This document shows positions 24,534-34,710 of a DNA stretch of 64,000 nucleotides, in pieces (positions within the stretch are counted from its first letter, which is position 1; every line of letters begins with the position of its first letter). The notes below the pieces were generated by a model. The model did no database searches and was not told the origin of the DNA. It worked only from the letters and a program-made list of their open reading frames with translations. Origin of the DNA: Prinsepia uniflora. Taxonomy: Eukaryota > Streptophyta > Magnoliopsida > Rosales > Rosaceae. Position numbers and translations under genes: made by a program. Location: contig CM064863.1 of NCBI GenBank assembly GCA_032719365.1, positions 16,439,137 through 16,503,136 on the forward strand. The letters are read 5' to 3'.

Positions 24534-24869
24534 TTAACCTTTAACATTTTGGCAAACTCTAGGTTTTTCGTAGTCTTTTTCACTCTTCATCAAATGCCAA
24601 GAACAAATCTGATGCTTAGCTCCAGGTATGATTTCGTCTATTCTGCTCCTCATTGCTTCATCACCGTAGGTAATAACATAAATGGGCCTTTTATCCATCA
24701 TTGATGCAACAAAAGTCTTCAACACCCAAGAGTATGACTTTGTCTTGTCATTTGACATTAGACAACAACCAAATACAACATTTAGCTGGTGGTTATTCAT
24801 TTTAACAAATATCACTAATGGCATTCCATACATATTTGTCTTGCATGTGCTGTAAATATGGTTGTCCAT
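24534..24869 (-). pseudogene. FAR1/MULE transposase domain fragment
   Basis: The minus-strand translation (about 110 residues) matches the central MULE transposase domain shared by Mutator-like elements and FAR1/FHY3 proteins: the signatures YGMPLVIFV, VVFGCCLM, SYSWVLKTF and QICSWHLM occur in family order. The segment is a fragment only. The motif usually read TDGD has Tyr in place of the first Asp (ITYGDEAMR), and the upstream DTT-type motif is degraded (STCKTN), so catalysis is not expected. No CCHC or zinc-finger region is seen next to it. It is probably a relic of a Mutator-like transposon. Confidence 0.75.
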
Positions 24870-25894
24870 AGGTTATGCAGTTTGTGATTCTCCTTTGGGC
24901 ATTTTCATAACTTTCACGCCCCATAGTCTCTTCTTTTCTTATGGGTTTCATGGACTAGTCTATATCCGGTTTTATAGTCCTCTCTATGCTAATTGATTCT
25001 CCATTTTAGGTTCCTGCTAGGCTTAGGATTGTCTTGTTTAGTCGGCTAGAGGGGTTTTTCTCGAACAAGATGCTGTGAACTTTATTGGGTTTTCTATCTA
25101 GAATTGTTTAATCTGTTGGGCTCTTTTGTTCTTACTCTGATGAGTTTGTTTCTCTATCTGGCTGTCAAGAAGATGCAAGAAACCAGAATCAGCTTAACCT
25201 TTGAGTCTTTGGCATGCATCAAATTTTTTGATTATGGGCCCAGAATCAGCATAACTAAAATCACTTATTATTACCTTTGTTGATCTGATTTGCTTCACAG
25301 AAAAATCTAGTTGACCCTTAAGCACTTTTAAATTCTATTTATTATTTAAAAAGGAATGAAAAATAATTTAAAATGTGTGTGTTTATATATTGTTACCTTT
25401 GGCTGCATCGTAGGACCTCTATTTTTGTTTTTAGTTTCAAATATTCTTGGTATCCATGTTGCTCTGTTTTTAATATTGTGAACATATGTGGAAGATATAT
25501 CAACTTAATTAACATACAATGTATTTCTAGATGAATTCATTTTTTTCCCTTGCGAAAATTACATATACACAAATTATCTGACAAAACTAAGAGATTTTTC
25601 CCTGATAGATTGAGAATTTTACTTAGGGCCATTCGATATGTATTCTGTTTACTTTGTAGGTAAAACATAAAGAAAGTATGAAAAAACAATAGATGAAAAA
25701 CTGGTTGTACGCTTGTATGTATACTTGTATATATTTAGGGAAAAAAAATTGAAAAATTGAAAAATGAATAAAAATAAAAATAAAGATATAATTTCATGAA
25801 AATTAACTAAATAGTTATCAAACGGTCCTAATTTTAATTGGGTAATCAAGCAGAACTTTCTCCTTATGTGTGTGTATAATATATACATGATGAA

Positions 25895-25931
<37 letters not shown>

Positions 25932-26213
25932 TGTGGATGGTGAAGAGTAGGTTGGCTGGCTTCCAATGCAGCATATTTGCTTCGTTGATTCATTTTGAGG
26001 CAGTGGAAAGCCTCCTTCATAAAGATTCAGTATGTCTTGAAAGATGTATTTAGTTTGGATTTAGGATTCCGTATTTAGTTTTTCAACCTTTTAGTTTGGA
26101 CTTATTGATGGTTGGTTCTTGTATTGTTTGACCATATATAGGTGGAATTGAATGTAATCTTTTTTATTTTATTTTTTATTATGGAGTATAATTACTCTTT
26201 TGTTGGCTTTTAG
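24870..26213. other. AT-rich unassigned region
   Basis: Contains an (AT)n tract at about 25898-25926. The 5' end of the CACTA-type element that follows should lie somewhere here or further left, but I could not find a CACTA terminus. Confidence 0.45.
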
Positions 26214-28102
26214 CTCGATCTGTTGCATCAAATTGTTAGGCAAAAAATAATTGGAGTGAAGACTAAGGTGGAGTACAATTTAGATTGGGACCCTCATGGG
26301 GAAGCAACTTCGGAGATGCAATCTTATATTGGTGTTTGTGCACGTAAAAAGGTTCCAATTACTGTTGACGATTGGCCCAGTGTCTCCAAAGAGGCTAAAA
26401 ATAAAATTTGGGAATCTGTACAGGTATGTAAGAAACTAACTTCTGCTATTCACAATTGACAAGTTATTGAGAATGTTATGTACCTTAGCTAGATTTATCC
26501 TCAAGAAGTTTTCAACCATTTAAGTCAGCTAGATTGTTGAGTTCTCACTAGAATCATTTAAGTTGCCGATTTCCTTCGTGATTGATATTGTTGTGTTTGA
26601 GCTAGCTTTAGTTACTGAGCTGGCAGCTGTTTAGTTAAGAAATATATTGTTTCTTTTATTTTTATGTCTGGAATTGCTGGTTATTTGTTTCTCACTAAGC
26701 TTGCAAAATTTATATCATAATCTTGAGATTGTAGGAGGCATTTGAGTTGGGTCCAGAAAGCAAACATATGGTGGTGCAATCAGCTAGAAAAAAATGGAGA
26801 GTATTCAAAAGTAACCTCACTACAAATTACATTCTTCCATTTAAGGATAACCCTCATCTCTTAGAAGAACCCCCAAGTCTATGGGTTTATTTCCAAGCCA
26901 ACATGGGCTATCTTCGTAAATAAAAGGCTAATGGAAACATGGGAGGGTACCCAACATGCTGTTTTGTGATTTTAATGTCAAAATATGTTATTACTGACTA
27001 TTATATGGCTAACTTGTACTCTGTACAATTTTTTATTTATTAGTTGACACATAACATTTAATAAGAGAAATGGAAACAAAATGAATATAATCATCATATG
27101 TCTAGCAATGGATATGCTGGTCTAAAACATAAGCATGTAAGTACCCATTTTTGTGAGACTTCTAATGATATTATACACTACTAATCTTTATAAAATATAA
27201 CTAATATCCTACATTTATAATTTTATTGATAGAAAAAGGAAGAGCCTGGTGAAGATCTTGATCAGTCCAAATTATGGATACTTGCACGTCAGGATAAAAA
27301 AAAAAGAGATATACCAAATCCAAAGTTGCAGAGAAGACAACTAAAATTGTAAATATCACAATTAACTTCATCAAAGTTTTCTTAACATTTCTACTTCATA
27401 AAGACTTTAACCATTCCTTTTATGAAATGTTGTAGAAGGAGTTGAACATGCTAAAGGTAGAAGGCAAGTTGGAAACTTCAGGTAGTGATGATGTTCTTAC
27501 ACTTGCAGTAGGGACTCCAGAACATGGTGGACGAGTTAGAGGCGTTGGAGGTTTTGCGAAGCCAAGTTCATATTTAACACACCAAGATGTAAGGGAGAAA
27601 ATATGCAAAAAAGTATTAGAGAGGTTGTAAGAGTGATTCTTGAAGAGGAAAGGAAAAAAATAAAGAAAAAAACAGAACAACTTATCTCAAAGGAGCCAAC
27701 TTTTACCCATAAGGTTGGATACAGTTATGATAAAGTCAACTGCAGTGGTAGGCAATGTGGCGAGAATATTGATTACGTGGGAAAAAAATGTGACCAGGTA
27801 TACACTACATGCTTTGAGTTTTTATGTTGCTTCTTAGTGTGAATTTATATACTTGAAGTAACTAGAAAAAGATGACCTCATCTTTCACATTTAAATATTG
27901 CATTTAGATGAAGGGAGAAGAGTGCGAATTAGCAATAGGCCCAATTAAAAACATTGTTGCACTTGGAACAATCATTGAAATTGATGCTACCAACGCAACT
28001 ATTCATCGTGTTTCTTTAGGGGAAGGCAACTTGCGAGTTTCGATATATGCTTCTCTTGATAATGATACTTTGTTGCCATTCCCAATCAAGGACAAAATGG
28101 AG

Positions 28103-30160
28103 AAGGTTGGACAAACTGTTGGGCCTTTTGTAGTGTGGCCGAAAGATCTTGTCGTATTATCGAAGAATTAGGAAATTTTGTAATTGTGGTATATGTTTTT
28201 CATGTATATTTTTAGGAACATCCATAGTGATAATATTGATAATATATTATATTTATGTAACTTAGAAATCATAGAAAAGTATGGAAGTTCGGAAGCCACA
28301 ATCGTAAGAAATGGAGATTTAGCAAAAAACGTCTAAATCTGAAAGATTTTTATGTGCTTATGCATGAGATTCCTTGAATGAAATATTAGTCGTGTTCAAT
28401 ATTAAGAAGGAAGTATTTGGATATGCACGCAGGATTCATGTCTTGCAAGAAGATATTTTGAATTTCGGTGCAATGAAAGAGATTGGTGCCAACTTACATG
28501 TGGTAACTCATTATGCTTGCTTCATTCTCTTTGTTTCTTATCTCAATGTGATATCAAAATGTCTCGACGAGAGGGTTTTTCAAATTGGATATTATTTGCT
28601 TTTTTGTTCTTTTCATTGGAAATGATTGTTAGGTAGCTGCAAACCTGGGAATGATTAAAAATTATGAAAGATGTAATTTGTATGTAAATGTAATAGGAGA
28701 CTATACAATGTTCTTAAAAGTCCAAAATGTTAAGCATGCTTGTACAACATATGCTTCTCTTATCTCAATGTTAAGCATGCTCGGTCCAAAATGTAATTTG
28801 TATGAAATGGATAAGGTTGGACAAACTGTTGGGCCTTTTGTAGTGTGGCCGAAAGATCTTGTCGTATTATCGAAGAATTAGGAAATTTTGTAATTGTGGT
28901 ATATGTTTTTCATGTATATTTTTAGGAACATCCATAGTGATAATATTGATAATATATTATATTTATGTAACTTAGAAATCATAGAAAAGTATGGAAGTTC
29001 GGAAGCCACAATCGTAAGAAATGGAGATTTAGCAAAAAACATCTAAATCTGAAAGATTTTTATGTGCTTATGCATGAGATTCCTTGAATGAAATATTAGT
29101 CGTGTTCAATATTAAGAAGGAAGTATTTGGATATGCACGCAGGATTCATGTCTTGCAAGAAGATATTTTGAATTTCGGTGCAATGAAAGAGATTGGTGCC
29201 AACTTACATGTGGTAACTCATTATGCTTGCTTCATTCTCTTTGTTTCGTATCTCAATGTGATATCAAAATGTCTCGACGAGAGGGTTTTTCAAATTGGAT
29301 ATTATTTGCTTTTTTGTTCTTTTCATCGGAAATGATTGTTAGGTAGCTGCAAACTTGGGAATGATTAAAAATTATGAAAGATGTAATTTGTATGTAAATG
29401 TAATAGGAGACTATACAATGTTCTTAAAAGTCCAAAATGTTAAGCATGCTTGGACAACATATGCTTCTCTTATCTCAATGTTAAGCATGCTCGGCCCAAA
29501 ATGTAATTTGTATGAAATGGAGAAGGTTGGACAAACTGTTGGGCCTTTTGTAGTGTGGCCGAAAGATCTTGTCGTATTATCGAAGAATTAGGAAATTTTG
29601 TAATTGTGGTATATGTTTTTCATGTATATTTTTAGGAACATCCATAGTGATAATATTGATAATATATTATATTTATGTAACTTAGAAATCATAGAAAAGT
29701 ATGGAAGTTCAGAAGCCACAATCGTAAGAAGTGGAGATTTAGCAAAAAATGTCTAAATCTGAAAGATTTTTATGTGCTTATGCAAGAGATTCCTTGAATG
29801 AAATATTAGTCGTGTTCAATATTAAGAAGGAAGTATTTGGATATGCACGCAGGATTCATGTCTTGCAAGAAGATATTCTGAATTTCGGTGCAATGAAAGA
29901 GATTGGTGCCAACTGCATAGTTGTTTACATGTGGTAACTCATTATGCCTGCTTCATTCTCTTTGTTTCTTATCTCAATGTGATATCAGAATGTCTCGACG
30001 AGAGGGTTTTTCAAATTGGATATTATATGCTTTTTTGTTCTTTTCATTGGAAATGATTTTTAGGTAGCTGCAAACTTGGGAATGATTAAAAATTGTGAAA
30101 GCTGTAATTTGTATGTAAATGTAATAGGAGACTATACAATGTTCTTAAAAAGTCCAAAAT
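28103..30160 (+). repeat. 710-bp tandem triplication inside the Ulp1-type ORF
   Basis: The segment starting AAGGTTGGACAAACTG occurs at 28103, 28813 and 29523, exactly 710 bp apart each time. The first two units are nearly identical base for base. The third runs to about 30160, where unduplicated sequence continues. Each unit repeats the end of the WPKDLV exon and the start of the protease domain, so the array is not compatible with one continuous protein. Confidence 0.93.
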
Positions 30161-30874
30161 GTTAAGCATGCTTGGTTTCATTGATCCTGCTAAAACTGGT
30201 ACTAAGGGATGTGGGAGTTTGACTCAATGATTACGTCACATAGCGAAAGTAATGTCAAAAGGCAGTGATGAACTCCTCTATTTGGTTTCCCAAATAGAAT
30301 GGGTAAGAATGGAAGTCGAAGAGGGGGACTTAGTTTCCCAAATATTATGACATCTAATAAAGATTTTTTTTTTTAATTTTTCAGATTTCATTGGACTTTA
30401 TCGGTTATCAATCCAGGCAAAGGTATTGTCTATTATATGGACCCGCTACGGCAACCTTTAATGGATACCAAGTGGAAAAATGTTGTTGATAAGTAAGTTT
30501 CTTTTAATTCAAATTCATGTAATTTCCATATTATTATATTAGTGGAATACTAATTCAACTTTCTTAGCATCTTGAAGTGCCATTCAAATCCTTAATGCGC
30601 AAAGAAATAGGCAAGGGCGCAAACCTATACAGTGGAAAAACTTGGGTGTATGCTTCCTTCACCTACATTTTATTTTGATACAAATTTTATGTACAACATA
30701 ATAGTTTATATTAAAAGTATTGATAATTTATGTTCGTTAGGGCGTTCCTCAATAACCAACGTCTAAAGAATGTGGCTATTTTGTGATGCACTATATGAAG
30801 GAAATTGTTGAAGACCAAAACCTAACATTTATTAAGGTAATTTATAATGAGCAATTTATTACTCATATCTAGCA

Positions 30875-30875
30875 T

Positions 30876-30922
<47 letters not shown>
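30875..30922 (+). repeat. (AT)n(GT)n microsatellite
   Basis: A compound AT then GT repeat in non-coding DNA of the decayed CACTA-type element. The duplicate copy at about 35925-35935 has only a short AT tract, so the expansion came after the duplication or contracted in copy 2. Confidence 0.9.
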
Positions 30923-30925
<3 letters not shown>

Positions 30926-31082
30926 TTTGCTGGTAGTTGTGTGGAATTATGTAACGACCCGTCCCAAATTCCATGATTAGATTAGTGACTAATCACGATT
31001 AGTGAGGCTAATCCGTGATTAGTAGAGCGAAATCGGACGAACGATACAAAATGACCGTTTTACTCCTAGTCGTGGCAAAACG

Positions 31083-31147
31083 TTGACTTTTCATTCAGGC
31101 GGTCAAACGGACTTTGACCGATGACTGTGACGTAGTTCGTGACGTCA
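31083..31147 (+). promoter_or_regulatory. W-box and as-1-like cluster in the LTR of K
   Basis: TTGACT and TTGACC cores at about 31083 and 31114 are followed by two TGACG motifs starting at 31128 and 31140. The 12-bp start-to-start spacing equals that of the plant as-1 element bound by TGA-type bZIP factors, and the second motif is a full TGACGTCA. A further TTGACT/TTGACC pair lies at about 31254-31267. The arrangement is retained in J and A, and partly in I, O, B and P. Regulation by defence signals is inferred, not shown. Confidence 0.6.
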
Positions 31148-31465
31148 CGAGTTTATAGACAGGTGGTACGTTCAATTCCGACGTTCAAGGAGGAAGTTAT
31201 GACGTTCGGAAGTTTAGGGGCATTTTTGTAATTTTGGTTAAATGGGGTCAAAAGTTGACTTTTTGACCGGGATGTCCGGTGGCCGAGGACCGAGGACTAT
31301 TACGTAGATAAGGACGATACGAACCCATAGGCAAGCGACACGCTGAAATCGGACTTCGAACGGGGAAGTTATAGGTCACAGAAGTTTGATTTCACTATGC
31401 ACGTATTTCGAGACGGGATGATTTGGCAAAATCTGATTTGCCAAGATATTTTCAGTGGGTCCCAT

Positions 31466-31491
31466 GGATGAGTGACAAGTGTCACTCATCC
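31466..31491 (+). promoter_or_regulatory. 26-bp palindrome in the LTR of K
   Basis: Arms GGATGAGTGACA and TGTCACTCATCC are exact reverse complements around a two-base centre. Copies occur at 2413-2439 (H), 8652-8677 (A), 12216-12241 (I), 36602-36625 and 37761-37784 (M), 58136-58157 (Q), 60451-60476 (P) and 63968-63993 (R). Confidence 0.9.
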
Positions 31492-33229
31492 TATTGGTCA
31501 ATACCCCTAAATTGTAGATCTAGTTAATTAAATATTAATATAATTATTATTTTATAATTAATCTTTCCATCATTCAATCTTGACCCTTTATTCCATTTAA
31601 TCCCTTAGATCCTCACCATCCATTAAATCCTCATCTCCCTCATCAGCTTAACATTTTCCCCTTCCCCAAACACACAAACCCGAAACCCCCCATTTTTTCA
31701 TACTTCTCCATTTTCTTCATTTTCTTCTTCGTTCTTCGAACAAGCACACACACACACATACCACAATTCCTCATGTGCTTGTGTGTGACTGTGAGTGAGG
31801 TGATGAGAGGCTGAGGATGGCAAGCCACAGCGGGGGACGGCAGTGGCGACGGCGGGAGAGACCGTGAGGTAAGGAAAATGTTCAAAAATCCAAATTTGAG
31901 TTTTAATGGTTTTTAATCGATTTCTTTAATTAGGTTAGGTTTCTGGGGACCCTAGGAGTAGAATAGGATTATTTTTGGGGCTTGGGATGGCCGGAAATGG
32001 CCGTGAACGGCCGGAGAAAATCCGGCCACCATTGATGGCGGATGGAAGCTCCGTTTCAGGTGGTTTTTCTTAGTTTTAGGGATTGGGTTAGATAGGAAAT
32101 GAAGAAATAGGAATTTAGGGATTAAAATGGGACCAAACGGACCCCGAATCAGTCCGAAAACCTGAGAAAACCGTACGGTGAATAGTACCCATGAATAGTA
32201 ACTGGTTTAGTTCTGAGGTTGATGATGATGAATAGTGTTTTTGACTTTCTAGGGGCTAGTGAGGGCCCGTGGGCCATAATTTGGGAAAGTGTTCAAAATG
32301 GGAAATCTTCTATTCGATGTAACGAACATTTTGGGATTAGTTTCGTGTCGGTCGGATACCATCTCGATATGTTTCGGGGCATCGGAAGGTTTAGGGTAGG
32401 TTTAAAAATAGTTAAAAGTTCGGAAAAATTACGGGGCTTTGATAGGTGGTTAATTAAGTAGTTATTAACCTTATATTAAAATTTGGACAGGTTTGGGAGT
32501 CCCGGTGACGGTGATCGGCTAGGGGAGCCGTATGGCACGCAAATCGAGACGGTAGCTCGGACGGTCTGTGAGTGGACCTTGTTTTCTAAATTGGTGCATG
32601 CATAAATGTTTATTATATGTTTTATTACATGTTTTATGATGCCATGGGTGCATTTGTATGTGGTTACGTATAAGCACGAATTTCGAGGTTTCGGCCTTAT
32701 ACGGTGCTTATATGGGTCTGTATTTCTTTATTGGTCTAAATGAAAAGGTTTTGGATTTCTAAAAAGATAAACTCGGGTATGAGACCCATTTGGTTTTTTT
32801 CTCGGGCATATGACGCTATTTACGAACTTCGGGTCTAAATCGTGGTCGCGACGGGTGCTATGTGCACGGCGATCGACGATACGACGCTCGCCTCCAGATT
32901 GAGATGTGTTCCTTCCGGAGAGGTCACGATGCACGATTCGTGGTCGGGCAGCCTGGGGAGGCTTGACTTCGAAGTGCTGACGGTTCAGGATAGCGATCGG
33001 TGATGAGTGCACCATGATCTTGTGGTGGTCGCATCGGTTGATTCGTTCACGGCGACATACCAGGATTGAGAGCGGTACTGGATGGATGATTGCACACATC
33101 ACTATGATCGGAGTCGTGACTGGCCCTTAGATATCGGGCACGGTGCCCAGTTGAGTCATATGTTCGGGCACGAGACCCAGGTGTTTTACACTGATGATTT
33201 CGGGTCAGGGACCCTAGATGGATTTCCAA

Positions 33230-33413
33230 GTTCATGACGGTTTATGGGAACCGGCATGAACTCTGGAAAGGTCATTGTGGTTCATGACGGTTTATGGGAA
33301 CCGGCATGAACCTTTGTCAGGTCATTCTGGTTCATGACGGTTTATGGGAACTGGCATGAACCCTTGTTATGGATGTTATGGATCATGACGGTTCAAGGGA
33401 ACCGGGCATGAAT
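33230..33413 (+). repeat. Four tandem 50-bp units, each a two-part hairpin (K)
   Basis: Units begin at 33230, 33280, 33330 and 33382. Each has outer arms GTTCATG/CATGAAC and inner arms CGGTT/AACCG, with one mismatch between them and a TATGGG-type loop. The fourth unit is diverged at both ends. Similar runs occur in I (17388-17560), A (about 6920-7060) and P (about 59065-59145). Confidence 0.88.
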
Positions 33414-34163
33414 GTATATGTTATGTATATATATGTATTCATATACCTTCCTTTACTTCTATTATCTCCTCCGGGGAGGGTCGTTGGCCTGGGTGGACCC
33501 CAGAGTAGTCACGGAGCATCGACTGAGTGGAGTCACCCCCCAGTTGGGTTTCTTACTCTCAGGAAGGCTATGATTACTATTACCTCGGGTAGGGACAGTG
33601 GTCTGCGGACATTGATCTTGACTTTGAGAAGACTCGGATTGAGACCTGGGTAGCACGCGCGTAGCTTTGGAAACCGTGACAGGATTGGTTGTGTGAATTA
33701 TATGTATATGTGATGTATGCTATATATGATATGATGTATGATGTGCGTTTACACAGGTTTTGGGCAGTGGCTTGTATGGTTAGTTTCTTATGATTTGGGC
33801 TGAGTCCCTTATGGAGTTGGGCAGTGGCCCGTGTACTTAATTTCATTATGTTTTTTCTGGATAAATGGTTTTCGAATGCATGCATGCTTTTTAGTGAAGG
33901 GTACAAATGTCTTCTCGTTAAAATGTTTTTATAAACTCTTGTTTTGTCCACTTACAGCTTTTAATGTTTTGACTGCCTTTCAGGTTGACATCGGATGTGG
34001 ACCGTAGCAGCGACCGAGATATCACATACCTCCTCCGGATCCTGGCGTACTCTGATAGCCCGGAAGGGCAAAGGTTGGAAATATCCCTTGTCTGACACTC
34101 CGTGTCAGACGGGAGCAGGGTCATTCCACGTTAATCCTGGGGGGATTGGGATGGGTCCTGTCA

Positions 34164-34462
34164 AATTAGGTCTATGTGCTTTAGTGTAGGGACTGTGAGG
34201 GCTTAGTTGAGTTTATTGGAGTTGAGACTTCAAATGTAGGCATCCTTGAAATTGGTTAAAGGCTTAGTTGAGTTTACTTGAGTTCAAACTACATTTGAAC
34301 ATTTGATTTGTGATTTGAGTTCTGTTGGAATTATATTTGACTGAATGTTTTTTCTTTTAATATTGCAGTGGAATAAGATAACAACTAGGACATACATGCA
34401 AAAGGAGATTGATGAAGTGCATGGTGAGTGGACATATTTTTTAGGGAACTATATAGGTTAGG
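34164..34462 (+). pseudogene. CACTA-type element, C-terminal tail of the protease region (copy 1)
   Basis: Continues the decayed ORF after K. At about 34368-34440 the frame reads WNKITTRTYMQKEIDEVHGEW, which resembles the tail following the Ulp1 catalytic Cys in this family. It ends at TTAGG (34458-34462), the target site of LTR L. Confidence 0.65.
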
Positions 34463-34710
34463 TGTAACGACCCGTCCCAAATTCATGGGATTATCGAGAA
34501 TTAATTGAGGATTATCGAGACTAATCGGGAATTAGTTGAGAATTATCGGACATTTAGGGTGAAATTAAGAATTTGCCCATAAACATGTGAAAATGTTGAC
34601 TTTTGACTTGAGAGGTCAAATGCACGTGGCCTAAAGACCGTTACGTAGATCGAGACGATACGAATCTGTAGACAAGCGGCATGTCGGAATCGGACATTGT
34701 ATGGGAAAGT
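34463..34710 (+). mobile_element. Element L: first 248 bp of an LTR, cut by the duplication junction
   Basis: Starts TGTAACGACCCGTCC at the same target position as M in the neighbouring copy, and stops abruptly at GGGAAAGT where duplicated CACTA-type sequence begins. It is therefore the left portion of the same insertion as M, carried along by the tandem duplication, not an independent event. Confidence 0.88.

Larger units (their letters stand above)
26214..30948 (+). pseudogene. Decayed CACTA-type element ORF with Ulp1-like protease (main copy)
   Basis: Exon-like blocks read in the order of plant En/Spm-type elements that carry a C-terminal Ulp1 (C48) peptidase. 26214-26424 includes VPITVDDW and IWESVQ; 26734-26923 includes KKWRVFKSNL and YILPFKDNP and then a stop; 27235-27350 includes LWILARQDKK; 27436-27629 includes GGRVRGVGGF; 27604-27796; 27908-28171 includes CELAIGPIKNIVA and ends WPKDLVVLSKN-stop. 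The protease part follows: FGYARRIHVLQEDIL repeats, then catalytic-type His at 30389-30391 (FHW), Asp at 30440-30442 (MDP) and Cys at 30771-30773 (KECGYFVM). An in-frame TAA lies six codons before the Cys codon. Multiple stops and a triplication make it non-functional. Confidence 0.8.
30950..34163 (+). mobile_element. Element K: solo LTR with an empty-site control
   Basis: Starts TGTAACGACCCGTCC and ends GGTCCTGTCA; target duplication AATTA at 30945-30949 and 34164-34168; length 3,214 bp. The tandem duplicate of the surrounding DNA retains the uninterrupted site at 35958-35962, which proves the insertion and its boundaries. Landmarks: paired TGACG 31128 and 31140, palindrome 31466-31491, CTGTGAGTGGAC 32566-32577, TGCATGCAT 32595-32603, four 50-bp hairpin units 33230-33413, ATGCATGCATGC 33876-33887, GTCCACTTACAG 33946-33957, terminal hairpin 34091-34109. 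It is the best reference copy in the window. Confidence 0.97.

Noticed and set aside
25649..26020. 123-codon minus-strand frame near the (AT)n tract
   Set aside because: Low-complexity hydrophobic residues from AT-rich DNA; no family similarity.
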